The translations under genes were made by a program, and so were the position numbers. From contig JAJFZO010000034.1 in the NCBI GenBank assembly GCA_021397835.1, positions 7,035,001 through 7,099,000 on the forward strand: a stretch of 64,000 nucleotides of DNA, read 5' to 3'. Below the pieces are notes generated by a model. The model saw only the letters and a program-made list of their open reading frames with translations, was not told the origin of the DNA and made no database searches. This document shows, one piece after another, positions 21,804 through 35,600 of the stretch (position 1 is the first letter of the stretch; each line of letters opens with the position of its first letter). The stretch is from Moringa oleifera. Its lineage: Eukaryota > Streptophyta > Magnoliopsida > Brassicales > Moringaceae.

Positions 21804-24800
21804 TTACCCACTAGGAGGAAACTTGGAGTTCAGTGACACTTCAATTTCCTCAAGAGAACGTCCCTTAGTTTCCACAATAAAGTAAGAAGCAAAAATAGCT
21901 GACAATAATGAAACACTGCCAAAGCCAGTATAAACTTGAGCAACTCCATATTTCTCCATAAAGTTAAGGAAGAAGAGACCCACCAAGAAATTACAAACCT
22001 GAAACAAAGGGCATACACGTGTTAAAGAAAGGAAGTTTGATGCTGAATTAAGTGGGGTCATCATTTTGATGAAATGAGGTAGAACAAAGTAACAATCCCA
22101 TTTGCTTTTTGCCAGTGCCTGTTATTCAAGAATAGGTGCAGATATCCAAGTAGTGGAAAGCATTATATGTTCCTTCTTTTATTTCAAGCTGCTAGTCAAT
22201 TTATCTATGGGCAAGTAGTTAAATTTACATTAGTATTTGGTTCCATGTTTGAGAATCAACGTGTTACATACCCAATGGACAGAGAAACTGAAACCCATAA
22301 TCTTCCCACGGGTCCTGTTGCTGCTTAGTTCTGGAATGATCAGACCAGTTACTGGGCCAGCCCCAACAGCAAAGGCAAATATGTACCTATAACAATGTAT
22401 TCAGCGAAGAGACATCAATAGAGTGGTCCTTCCAGATCAATAAGGAACAGTAATTCAGATTAATCAGAAGCAATTTAGGGAAATTTGTACAATCAGAATG
22501 ATATCCCCTCATTTTGCCCTCCAGGGTGAGCGAAGATGCAACGAATCCTCAAAGATAGAGGCAGTAAAAAAAAAATAGTAGTAATATTCTTTACAACTCA
22601 ACAAAGTCACAGACCAATAATTTGGAGCCTAATCAAATTTCAAACTCATCAAAAGCATGGTCCCTTGCATTATTCCTCACTCTATTCCTCACTGATCAAC
22701 AGCCTAAACCTGAGTTGAGAAAAGCAGGAGATCCATTTGAACAACTTGTTAAAAAGGAGTTTCAATTTTTGACTTTCCTAAGCGTTCATGTCATTTTTGG
22801 ACATTGCTAATCATAAATAGTACTGAAGAATAGGTAGAGATGGCTCTTCCAACTTAAAAACAAGTTTTAAACCAGGGAATACAGCCTGCAATGGTCAGAT
22901 GAATGATGTTCAAAGACTTCTAAGCACAAAGTTACAATTTCCGGTTTTGTGATCAGGACTTATTTCAGTTTGTTTAATAAAGTCGACTTCTGGAAAACTC
23001 AAAAAAGCAAACTAGTTGAATCAAACAATAAAACTTATTCTAGCCAAAATTTGCATACTCATACCATCTGATATGCATGGTATCAAGGTTTAGAGTAAGG
23101 AAGGAAAAGAAAGATAACCATGAGGATGCTCAATTTAGAAGCACTAGTTTATATTTCTTTTACATGCTGAAAGATACACAGTGCTTACGTGATAGTTCCT
23201 AAAATTGATAAGTTGTGGCTGAAGTCTTCGTCCAATGGAAAACTGATGGAATAAACAATGAGAAACATGGAGACTGCCTGCCAAAAGAGAGTTAATAAAT
23301 AGTAAAATTAGTGACAGCAATTAAAAAAAAGTACATCTGAAATTATCTTCAAACAATATTAACATGAATAAAATCATTTTACCATGCATGCATGTTTCAG
23401 ATCATTTAGAAGAAAGGAGTATCTTTCATCCAAGAAATGAACCTAAACACTTTTAAGGCCAACATCCACTTTTGTGTATGTGCATTTGATTGTGAAGAGC
23501 ATTCTTGCTAATGTTTCCTCCAAAGTTCTCTTTCTAAGACACATGCAAAGATTTATAGAGCTGCTTCTATGCATAATACTTACCATTCCCACATAACTTC
23601 CAATCAGGAGCTTCTTTCTTCCTTGCTTGTCAATTAAGTAAGATGCACCGATGGCACCTGGAGACATCCACTAGTTGATAAGAATGAGTCTGTTCCACAT
23701 AGAAATTACACTTCAACATAGAAAAGTATTCACACATCTACGTCAAATCTCATACCAGTAAAGTTTGTAAGTCCAACAAATAAGCTTGCCAGAGCACCAC
23801 TTGTAATTCCAACATCTTGAAAAGTCAACGATGAAAAATAAAGAACCCCGTTTATGCCAGCAAATTGCTGAAGTACAAAAAGGGCACCACCTATGAATGC
23901 AACTGCAGCCATAAAAGACCCTCATGTGAAACTAAGAAGTTTCTTGGCATGTCATATTGTGTTATTCCAAGAAATGGTCAAACTTATTAAAACTACATGA
24001 TGACTGTAAAAAAACTAGTAGCATGTAATTAAAGACCACCTTGATACAACCTCTTGAGTGTGGCTCTTTAAGGAGTTCCAACCAGCTGCTGTCCAAATCA
24101 CTACCATCATTCTTGATGACAGACTGAAATTCTTCAATAGCTTTGTTGACTTCAGATTCTCCCCAAAGGTTACGGATCACTACTTTGGCATCACTAAATC
24201 TTCCTACCTACACTGACATCATGGAACACCACTTAAAAAGATTGTGGAGCAAAAACAGTAAATACCTCTGCCAAAAAATGAAACAGGGTTTATACTTTAC
24301 ACAGCCAGCGAGGACTGTCTACAGAAAACTGCATGCCAAGGGCAAGAATAAAACCAGGGATACTTGCTATATACAACATTGTCCTCCACCTGGACAACAT
24401 CATCATTAAAATTCTCCAAGGTACATGACACAAACAACACAAATATGCAGATAGAATATGACAAAGGTGTAAATGCAAAATTTTCCTTAATAATAGACAT
24501 AAACACTAACAAATGCATGTTTTATCTGCAATGAGCTCTTGTGAACCGAACATTCAATCATCCAACATAACCAAATGCAGAACCTGTTAAGATAAACAGT
24601 TAAGAAGTGCTTCAAAGTACAGGCAGGTGATAACATATTAACTTTTTGAAAATCAACATCAGCAATTTCGAATTAGATGCATTCTTAAAGAAATCCTTAC
24701 AAGGAGGCACCTTTGCAATTATTCCATGTGGAACAACTTCAACATGTCCTACCAGCCTAAAGCTGCCGCACAATGCTTCAGGGACACAAGTCTTAACCCA

Positions 24801-27800
24801 TGTCAACAGGAGGTATTCAATCATCAATAGGATTGATTTCCACTCCCCACCCAGTCCTCTGTCAGATAATCTTTTGATTCTTAATGACGTTTGACTGAAT
24901 TACCATTTTCCTAGACATGCAAACAAGGAGAAAAAGAGACCCACCAAGGTGGTGAGGAAATAACAAGCAAAATAGAGATAGTCATATATATGTTAGACAC
25001 AATACTAACTGCTTATATCTTTTAATTTTATACAAGTTTTGTAGACCGTACCAATACCTTCAATACTAAAGTTTGCCATCTTATACTTTTGACAATAATT
25101 AACTGCACCATTTTTCACTGGAGAGGAGAGAGAGAGATTCAACTGTCCATGATGCATGCTTGTAAGCCCACAGTTATGTAACCATCATAAAAACTGATGC
25201 ACAATATGATCATAAAAGATACAGAATCTACTATTTTGGCAGTATATTCATATTTAAATTAGAAACATAAGTACCTTGCAACCAACTCTCACAACAGTGA
25301 CAAGAAAAACTGAGAAAAAAGAACCTCACCAATGTGGATCATCTTCTGCAGGAATCCCTAGAAACAGTGAGACAATGATCCCAAGACATGTACCAATCTG
25401 ACATAAGCTTCCCAGTGAACCCCTATACTTAGTTGGAGCAACCTATAACACATGAATGCTAGAGATTAAAATAGTTTCATTCACTTGCAATTTGTCACAT
25501 GCTTTCTCCACAACCAACTGAAGAAGCCGTGGTCAAAGTACAAGCTCCAATCCGCAATGAGAATCACAAGGCCTCTTTTTATCAGAAATAAAGAATTGAA
25601 ACATGTTCTATGATAATGTTACTGAAATCAGGGGCTCAGTCAACCTTATTGAGAATAACTTAACAATCATCTAAAGGACTCAACTGCAGGGGCAGTAAAG
25701 TTTATGCCTTCGTGATACAAATTATATCATTGATATAGAAAACTTCCGAATACATGGAGCACTCAAGCCACAAACATTGTTTTTCACATTATTTTAGCAA
25801 TAACCTAATTAACAATATAAAAAAGGTTCACCTACATTTTGCAACATACTACTTCCGCTAATCTTTAAACAGCTATTTTATAATATACTTTCATTTGTTT
25901 CACCACAATTCACAGCATACAATGTCAAATAGAGAGTAAGACTAATTGTGGATAATATAGATAAAACAAGGGCAAATCCCTGCTAGAAAGCAATTTAAGA
26001 TGGAGGATTCAACAATGACTGAGGATAATGTTAAAAATACAGCAGGACTAAATAAGAAGAGACAATACAAGATTAAAATTTCACCAAACCCTGTCTAGAA
26101 GGCATTTTAAGATGGAGAAATTCCAAATCTAACAGGATAGAAGCAGATTTATAAAAGCGCATTTGATGATCAATACAACAGTTTCAAAAAGTACCTCAGA
26201 ATTATAAATTGGAACAAGAACTGTGTTTACACCAATACCAAGGCCAACAAGAAATCTACCCCAAAGTATTTCTTCCAAGGAGTGGGCTTGTGCACTGTTA
26301 AAAATGGGAAAGAGTCAAAGATCTATTTCATTTTAAGTCTACAGCAATAAGGATCAACTCACAGGAAGAATGGATCCATCATTGAGTGCACTAGAAGCAA
26401 ATACCATATTTTTGCATCTTCTACAAGCCATACAAACTGTACTCCTCATTTTAATTGATGTCCGAGGGACAAACATAAAGAGTTCAGAGTAAAGTAAATG
26501 TAACAATAAATAATAGTGATAAGAACAATACTAACAATAAGGAAATAGAGATACAGTAACAATTTAATGCAAAAGAACCATGCAGTAAATGAAGGTATGC
26601 ATTTGCAATGAGTCAATAGCAAAAGGTCCAATTGTCCATCACTAAACAAGGAGTTTCATCCATCCTTGTCAACCACGAGATTTCTTGTCAATCACAATTT
26701 GGGCACAGACAATATTAAGAGACATTCGGAAGCACTTCAACAAGAATAAATAGCTTGTATACTTGAAAGCACAAATATAAAACCAACTGAGGGACCTAAA
26801 ATAGTTTAATAGGACTACATAGACAGACATAATTTAAGGAAGGTTTCACCAATGAAAAGAAATTCTTTCTTTGGGGGGGGGGAAGTGAGACAAAGTTTAC
26901 TCCAAATAATTAATGAAGTTTTCAACTATAACATACAGACAATCCCTATAATTTTTCTAATGGAGAACCAACAATTAAACCAAAGTTAAATTTGGTTAAA
27001 GAGGAGATAACATCGAATGCATGTATTACAATACTAATATAATGACCTTAAAATTGCACCAATAATTAATGGTATTGTATCAATCTGAAATGCACGCCGA
27101 CAACCAAGTCTGTCCACCAATGAACCTGAGGCTATGCTTCCAACAAATGCGCCAACAATATATATGCTAACCACAAGTCCCTCAAGTATTGGGTTTCCCT
27201 CAAAACCAAGTTCTTGTGCAACTGAAACAATAGGGCCATTCATTACCCTGAAACATCCAGTGCAATTCATGAGTAGAACTCACAAAAAGGTAATTAAATC
27301 AATACACAATCAACTTCAAACTAACAGATTTGGACCTGAACCTGGTAAAATTATTAACCTTTTATTTTATAGTTCTCCAATTCCCTTCTACTTTCTTTTC
27401 AACTTTCCTATGTCAAAGACCCCTGGTTTTAGTATTAGAGCCTCTATAACTACTTACTTCTCTTCTAAATCCATGTTCTTCTTTTATCTGGAAGATAAAT
27501 CACGGAGAAAATAAAAAGGTGAAGTCTATCCCTTCTACTTTCTTTTTCAACTTTCCTATGTCAAAGACCCCTGGTTTTGGTATTAGAGCCTATATAACCA
27601 CTCACTTCTCTTCTAAATCCATGTTCTTCTTTTATTTGAAAGATAAATCACAGAGAAAATTCAAAGGCAAGGATACATAATTCACTGTCAAAAGAAGTCT
27701 ATAATGTTTACCAGCTTCTAACCTCTAACTAGCTAAGTATACATGGATATGGGTGGCACCCCCTCAGTATTAGCAGTATTTGATATAAATATAAAACAAC

Positions 27801-30053
27801 AACAACAATGATGACGATCATAGTCATAATAATAATAATAAAATTGAAAAGGTAGTTATAGAATACGAATTTAAATAAAGTATGCCAGCTAAGACTTGTA
27901 TGAGAAAAGAAACATAACAAACGAAATCAAATTACAAAACATCAATTCATAGAAGTAATCTGAGCAGTTGCCAGTTGAGCAAGTGCAAGTGCAAGTGCAA
28001 GCAAAGTAGAAATACAGGACTTCAAAAGCATTGAGCAAACATAGAATTCCACAGAGGAAAAGAAGGCAGAGGACCTTACCCCTATAACTGATAATACATA
28101 AGTTTTTGGCTACGACAATCAAACCCAACCATTCAACCAATCATGAGAAATATCAATATTACATAGGTGAGAAACCTTCAAAAGTTCCATTTAAATAACT
28201 AAAAATAGGTCAAAGAAGTTATCAAAAATTAGAAGTAGTGTCATATTTCCCCTGGCGAATTTGTGAAGTATTTAGGGAGACAGATCAACAATGGAGTGAT
28301 TAACATACTAGGCTATTTGTCGCTTGTTATTTGCAACAACAATATATCCAATTAAGCTTCTTTTTTCTTATCAATAGTTTATGGAATTTACAATGTAGAG
28401 TGAATTTTTGTTTTGCTAATATCAAGAACATTCCACAATTTCACCTATAAGTTGATGAATTCTATGCTGTCAAAAATTAAGTAAACAATGTAAAACTTGT
28501 TGATATACAACATAGTACCAGGTAAAGGAAGAAATCAATTTTATCATTTTCTGGACCTTTATTTATTGGAATGTTGACAAAGAAATTAAAATAGTTGGGA
28601 AGACTAGAAACTATTGTTGACTTTAAAACGTTATCTATAAACCTTCAAAACTGTAAAATTGAATCGAGTATAATAATAGCATATTTAGATGCCATTTAAC
28701 TGCGGTGTAGTGATTGAAAGACAAAATAGCGGTCAATCAACCTCAAAATGAGTGTCTAACATGAAATAAAACCTCTAACCCTCTTGTCTATCATTCTAAA
28801 CGTTCTCATAAAATTCTACCAATTTCTTGCTCTAATGAGCAAGAGTTAAAGCAAAATCTCTCCAAGAATTTGGAAACCAAGAATACATAAGGCTTGCACT
28901 TCCAAATATTTTCACATTACTTATCAACAATTAAACAGAGAAGGACCTTGTTGAACCATTTAGTGGCTTTGATTAAGGATGGAAATAATGAAAATTGTTG
29001 GAGTAGGATCCATTGGCCTTATGACTTGAAAGCAACCATGAAGATTAATATGGCTTTCTGACTAGGAAAGATTAATGGATGACAAGAAAGATCAAGATCT
29101 GTTGAAGCTCCCAGTTTTAAAGGAAAAGAGCATGAACGTGGGATTGGATGATTAGTCGGTAGAACATTTGCAATCCTGTAAAACTATCTTTTCTCTAATA
29201 AACAGAGCATATATCTTTCTGTTTATTCTATAACCAATTCCATATTCGCAACAAAAATCAATAAAATGGAGATCATATTAGAAAGAAAGGACAAAATTCT
29301 CCAAGCCAAGCTTAGCCCAACACAGATTTTAATCTCCAATCAAATTATTATTAATTAATTTTTGAGCTCTACGACATAAAGAGAACCTCTTTTTGAGCAG
29401 AAACAAAACATAAAAAGAACCTCTTAAAACCTTTCTCAGGCCCTTCTTCTTATGTAACCAATCCCTCCCCCCAGCCAAAAAAAAGAAGAGGAGGGACTCT
29501 CGTTCCTTCTTTAATCAATGGGCTAAAATAGAGCAGTGGTGAAATTCATTTTGTCATAATTGATTTTAACCCAAAGACATAAGACATACAACTTGCAAAT
29601 TAGAAAGAAGCTCACGAAGCATGGAAGCAAGACACACACCCAATGTGATAACCGAAAAGAAAATTGGACATTGAAGCTATAGCCACGTGAGGAAAAGCAG
29701 GTAACCATCCCAAATCATTGTCTTCACTACTCTTTTCTCGTAAAGACGATCGTTCACTATCTGTAATTACATTTGAAAACAAAAAAAAAATGTTAAAAAC
29801 GCCCAAGAAGATGACCAATTGAGAAAGATTATAATATTCAGAAAACAAGAAGAGGACCTGATCCCCGAATCTGCAACTCGGAGAGTCGCTTCTTTGCCGC
29901 CGAAACGTTGAACGTTATCGGCCGTGACCGAACATCTAAACGAACATTTTTCTGTTTGTAGACAGAAAAGGCTAAAAGTTTCGGGCATCGGACAGCTTCG
30001 TGGATCATTTGGACCGGAGCAACCGGTTGGTGAAGTACGGTAGCCACCCGCAT
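21804..30053 (-). CDS. Plastidic glucose transporter 1-like sugar transporter, 12 exons
   Basis: Minus-strand exons: 30053-29858, 29760-29640, 27247-27047, 26294-26195, 25442-25330, 24389-24296, 24207-24051, 23902-23756, 23657-23584, 23277-23189, 22386-22272, 21998-21804. All have GT-AG borders and matching phases, giving 533 residues. Residues 1-75 have few acidic residues near the start and look like a plastid transit peptide. Twelve membrane segments of an MFS sugar porter follow. Motifs are NFLFGYHIG, GSLVDRLGCRRAF, GRFLVGLGIGVN, SPRWLCKVGRF, QQFAGINGVLYFS, LIDKQGRKKLLIGS, GAGPVTGLIIPEL and VETKGRSLEEIE. The closest recalled relative is Arabidopsis At1g05030 (probable plastidic glucose transporter 1), not the better-known pGlcT. 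Expected role: glucose exchange across the plastid envelope. YNSE replaces the usual YISE near residue 205. Start chosen at 30053; an in-frame ATG also exists at 30143. Confidence 0.93.
27383..27675. repeat. 147-bp tandem duplication in intron 2 of the glucose transporter gene
   Basis: CCCTTCTACTTTCTTTT starts at 27383 and again at 27530. Both copies go on through CAAAGACCCCTGG, CTTCTCTTCTAAATCCATG and AGATAAATCAC. A few substitutions separate them. Confidence 0.9.
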
Positions 30054-30330
30054 AGGATCAACAGTACAGAGATAGACAGAGACAGGAAGAGAGAGTGAAC
30101 AAAACCAAGAAGAGAGAGAAGTATGAAGATAAATGCGAGTCACGTGGGTAGCACGTGCTTGTCCGAGGCCACATTTGAAGCATCTTTTCTGACGCTTAAG
30201 GGATCTGTTTGGTCACGAGTTTAAAATTGGAATGAGCCCGGCACCTGACCTGCGGGGAAGAGGCGGAAAGACACGTGGCTACGACTTAAAAATCTATTCA
30301 CTCCAGATTCCAGAGCCTTGGAATCCGATT
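30054..30330 (-). promoter_or_regulatory. Upstream region of the glucose transporter gene with three G-boxes
   Basis: The palindrome CACGTG occurs at 30141-30146, 30152-30157 and 30272-30277, all within 225 bases upstream of the chosen start. The first two are only five bases apart and overlap the alternative upstream ATG. G-boxes bind bHLH and bZIP factors in light, clock, sugar or ABA control in plants. Purine-rich AGAGAGAG stretches at 30090-30120 could be 5' leader. Function is inferred from motif only. Confidence 0.5.
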
Positions 30331-30469
30331 AGATAAAAGTGGGGCCCTTTACCTTCATTATTGAACAATTGACGGACGTAGGCTATGGACTGGGCCAGAA
30401 TTGGGTAGTTGCTGGTTCAGTTTGTTATGAAATGCCTTGCAGGATATTATTAAGTGGGATTTTAAATTC

Positions 30470-31010
30470 TTAATTTTTTTAATAAATATTAAAATAACTT
30501 TTGTATTATTCGTATTTTTTATTTTTTAATATTTTTTTATGAATTTTACATATATATCTTAATTTGATACAAATTGATTTATATTTTTAATTTTTTTCAA
30601 TAATTTAAATTAAAAATTTTATATAATAAATTTTAACTTAAAATTTTTTATAAATATACAAACTATCATTAAAAGTTATAAATTTTCAATCTTAAAAATA
30701 ATTTTTTATAAATTTTCAAAAAAATTAATAATATAAAATTTATATATATTTTGATGCTCAAAAAATTATAAAACTTTTTTATAACAGCAGTTTGAATTTT
30801 TTATATTTATAAATAATTTTAAGTTAAAATTTATTATATAAGATCTTTAATTTAAATTACTTTTTTTAAAAAAATAAAAAATATCAATTTAAATCAAAAT
30901 GGATATTTTATACCTAAAATTGATAAAAACAAAACTTCAAATATTTGATTAAAAAACGTGAATAATACAGAATTTATTTTGATATTTATTTTTTTAAATC
31001 TTTAATCATT
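30470..31010. repeat. Long AT-rich inverted repeat (foldback element)
   Basis: The left half (for example TAATTTAAATTAAAAATTTT, AATTTTAACTTAAAATTTTT and ACAAACTATC at 30600-30666) is mirrored in the right half (GCAGTTTGAATT, AATTTTAAGTTAAAATTT and TTTAATTTAAATTAC at 30786-30865), with the centre near 30745. The match goes outward through TTGTATTATTCGTATTTTTT against AACGTGAATAATACAGAA. This is a hairpin-forming MITE-like unit of about 540 bp. No target duplication was resolved. Confidence 0.65.
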
Positions 31011-31751
31011 TTTTTAAATAAAGGTCATCTTAATTTTATGTTTTTTCTCTAATTAAATTTTAATTTTTAAAACATCTCTAAATGAATCATAATGTATTAA
31101 TTTTATTTAAATTAAATTTTAATAAAAATAATTATTAAAAATTAATAATATTTTTATTATTAAAATACCTTAAAGAATATTCAAATAGATTCTACAATCT
31201 ATTTTGGTTTGATCCCTCAAATTAAATAAATTTTGATTAATAAACTATTTTTAAAATTTTTAAAATTTTTAGTAGTATAAATTTTTTAAGAAATATTTTT
31301 AATATTGAAAAAATAATTTATTTTTTTGTAGTAGCTTGAGAAAATTTTCACATCAAAATTTGTTAGAAGAAATTTTTAACTTAAATAACTTTAATTTATG
31401 AATTTTTCAATATGATTTAATTTGATTCAAATTGATCATATGATTTATTTGAAAATATTTTGATTGAAAAAAAATAAAAAATAAAATTTAAAATTTAAAA
31501 TAATCTTTACTTTTTTAATTTATTGTTGATATATTACACTCTGCATAATAAAATTTGAAAAGTAAATAATACATTTTATCTTTATAATTTGATGTTTTCA
31601 CATCTCTTTCCTTTTAAAAATCAGCAAAAAATCTTGAATGATTTGTATATAGTAAAAAAAAAATTACATTATTGATATTTTGCAAATAAATTTCTAAATA
31701 TGACTCACAAAAAGATTTTATAATTTTTTAAATAATTGACCATCTAATATG

Positions 31752-31792
<41 letters not shown>

Positions 31793-32660
31793 GAAACTTA
31801 CAAATGATTTTTAAAGTGATTTTAATTTTTATATATAAACATATTTTTAAAAGGTTAACATTAAAAAATTTTATAAGTTTAAATTTTAAATTTAAAGTAC
31901 TGTTCAATAAAAATTTAATCTTTAGTTGATTATTTCAAATTTATGTTTACTTTTTAAAAAATTTATAAAAATAACATAATTTTGAATTTTAATGTGGTGT
32001 GATAATTTTTATCTAATTTTCTAAAATATTTTTATATAGATAAAGCTTATAAATTTATATGTTTAGTAATTTAATAATTTTTATTAAAATATTTTTATAT
32101 TTTAATTTAGTGATGGCTCTAACCTTAAAATGATAGAGCCTTAAAATGAAAACAATTTATAGTTTAAAATTTTAAATTTAAAGATAATTTTAATTTAAAA
32201 TGTTGAACACCACGTATGAAGGGACCCTTTAACTCATTCAAGCATCAAAGTTAAAATTGGGTTTAGTGAATGATTTTCTTTATTTTCATTTTGTTTTAAT
32301 TTTTATTATTAGATAATAATTTTTTATTTGTAAGAATGTTTTGTTACTTGCTATGTTGATTTAATTTTTGTTTTTATAATTTTTGTAGTTCTATTTAAGT
32401 TTGTGTAAAAATTATTTAAAATTTGTTTTTTATTTTTAGTTCTGAACAAATCTTAATTTTCAAAATATTTCCAAATAAACTCTTGTCCATCAATTTGGAT
32501 AAAATTGAACTCTATCATAAAAATAAAAAAAATGAATGAGTATTGAAATTAGAGATCTTTTACAACAAATTTTAACTTACTTTTTTTATAAAAAAATCAT
32601 AAAAATAGTTTATCAGTCAAAAATTATTTAAATTTGAGAAATAAAATAAAAAGAGGTATT
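31011..32660. other. AT-rich tract with further foldback-family pieces
   Basis: No coding pattern. A (TA)n run lies at 31756-31789. AGATCTTTTACAACAAATTT at 32550-32570 and nearby A/T blocks resemble arms of the inverted repeat at 30470-31010 and of the one at 52390-53220. Confidence 0.45.
31756..31789. repeat. (TA)n microsatellite
   Basis: About 17 uninterrupted TA units. Confidence 0.93.
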
Positions 32661-32699
32661 GCAAGCTATCAACTACTACACGATATAGAGTTGGATCTG

Positions 32700-35600
32700 A
32701 GAGAGGTGTGCTTGAGTGTATGGAGATTGCTGCTAAACTAGTTAGTAATGGAGTGAGAACAAGATTTTAGCACTTTTTATGTTGGATCATGTTAGTAAGT
32801 TTTGAATGTGTCGTCTTTATGAAAGCAAGATGCCAAGACGATGTGAGACAACCTCAACACTAAGAAAATAAAAGAGTAAACCAAGATCTTTGAGAGACAA
32901 CCTAAAAGCAAGACAATATTGTGAAAAAAGAATATTAGTGCTACTAGTTTAAATGATGTCATTTACATTTACCAAAAGATACAAGATGTGATTGTTGTTA
33001 TGGAAAATAAAAAGAGATGTATTTGATTATGAATTTTTGAATCCAAAATATAACAAAAACTAATGTAATTTATGAAATCAAGCCCAGTGAAGTTGCTTGA
33101 GATAGTAAATGACTTTATGAAATTTATTATAGATATATGAATGATGATTAGAGTCTATAAAACATGGTAGTTGAGCCATAAAGATGTTTTGAGAGAGCCA
33201 GCCTTGAAAAAAGGCATTATTAACATCAAATTAGTGAAGAGATCAGTCGTTACCTATTACGATATTGAGCATAAGTTGTACTATATAGGTTTAACAATCA
33301 GACTGAAGATTTTATGGTAGTTCACACTAGGTGTTTCATGAAAACTCTTGGTAACGAGATGAGCTTTGGACCTATCAATAGATCCATTAGAGTATAATTT
33401 AATATGATAAATTTATTTGTAACTAACCAGATTAGAAGTGCCATCAAAACAAACAAATTTTATGTTATATTTTAAACAAATGCATCATACTCGTTGAACA
33501 TAGCTTAATTCCAATTATGGTCTTTGAGAATTTATGAAATGGATGTAGGTTTGTTGTTTTAGAAAATTATATTATGGGTGTTTTGATTGAGTTCTTTTAT
33601 TTGTTTGATGATATCGTTTTTAGCTCAGGTAGCGATACAATGTTGGCTAAGAGGCGGAATAGTGATGGTTAGTTTGATGCATTCATAATGAGGATAAGTT
33701 GTTGACTTTCAAGTACAACTTGTTGTGGTGATGTTCAATTGAGTGTGAAATAACATCGAACAAAGGCAATGCAAAAACAGAGTGGGTTGATTGTTGGGAT
33801 GATATAAGAATGAAAATAATGAGGACAAGTAGAATCCAAGTGTCTATTGTTGCAAAAATGGAACATGAGAGATTGTTATGTAATGAGGTGCATGAAAAAA
33901 CTAATTCAACAAATTGAGTATGATAGAAGATATGAATTTTTTAGGTAAATGATTTTAAATAGTGATAAGCACTTTGAGACAATGAGTACCTAAGAAAAAC
34001 ACAAGGTTTAGATCATGGATTTACCTAATGAGAGGTGTATGGGGGAAGCTAAGGTAACATAAACATCCAATAACTTTTAGTTTAGAGTAATTGAGATTTT
34101 GTTTTAAAAAAAATTGATTCATAAAGAGAGGACAAATTTAGTGTAAAGGTTGATAGTCTGTTTATTAGATAGATCGTAGTAGCAAAAACATGAGACCAAA
34201 AGGCAGTTAGAAGAGAATCACGAGAAAGTAAAGTGAGGCCAATTTCAACAATATAGTAGTGTCTTCTTTCGGAGTAGCCATTATGTTCATGTGCATTTGG
34301 TGGATCGATGAAGTGGGATATGTTATGGAGAGAAAGATAATATGTAAGTCCCTTATCTTCATCCTAATTATCAAAAAAAAAGTGCTAATTTTATAAGAGA
34401 AATAATTTTTCACAATGACTTTGTAATTTTAAAGACTTCTTGAACTTTAGATATTCATTTGAGAAGGTAAAACCATATGTGTTTTGTGAAATAATAAAAA
34501 AAGAGACATAATATTTAAAACTATCTTGTGACACAATAGGAAAAGTCCAGACATTAGAAAAAATCATTTCAAGAGGTCAAGTGGAGCTAAGAAACGAAAT
34601 GGAAACTAATAGCTTGTTACTTTTATTGCTAAAACAAACATTACATGAAATTCATTTATTTTTTTCGACAAAGGTGAAGAGAATTTAACCAAAAATTGGA
34701 AAATGTGGTTAAAATGGAAGAAGTCAGATGTCTTAGCCAGTGATGCCAATTTGATGATGTAGTTTTGACATGAAAGAATGTTATAATTAGAGAAGATTTA
34801 GGTTATGTAACTAGCTACACATACATTTTATCCTTAAAGTTACCTGTCACACAAATTGTCCCCAAGTGAAAGTCCTTCACATGAAAAGAAAAAAGTGAGA
34901 ATTCAATAGAGATATTAGTATCACAAAATTGATAAATAAAAATTAGCTTTATTTCATTGTTGGTATATAGAGAACATTATTGAAGGTAAAAGTGGTAGTT
35001 TGCATTAGTAAAAAAAGTAGAACTAGGGTGAGATATTAATAGGCATGTACCATCACTAATCATAACATCATCTGAGCTAGCATATGGTGCATGAGGACAT
35101 AAGTTGCTTAAGTTTATAGGGACAATGTGAGAAGCATCACTATTTAATTGCCATAATGAATTATTTATAGTAGCGTTTACAGCATAGTGAGCCCATGGTG
35201 ACTAAGGTATAGCTAAGTCATTACTTGTAATAAATGATTGATCGGTAGAAGTTGAAATGATGGGTGATATTTAGTTGTGTGATCTTGAATGCCATAAATT
35301 TGACAAGATATTGATATGGTTAAGTGCTGGACAATTGTTGCAAGTAAGAGCACTTAAGTTAGTGATTATAGATAAATAGGTAAAGTTGTCTTGATTTAGG
35401 CATTAACTTATGTTGCCTGTAAAAGAGAAATTGTTGAAACAAGAGTTTTTGTTAGTTTTGTGTGGTCACCAATTTGTATTGTTGGTATTTATGTTGTTTG
35501 TAGGATTGATACTGACTGGAAGTTGAACTTCAAATTTGGAGTTTGTTGAGAATAAGGCTTCAAAGGATAATAGTTTCGCATAGAGTTCATCCAAGGTTAT

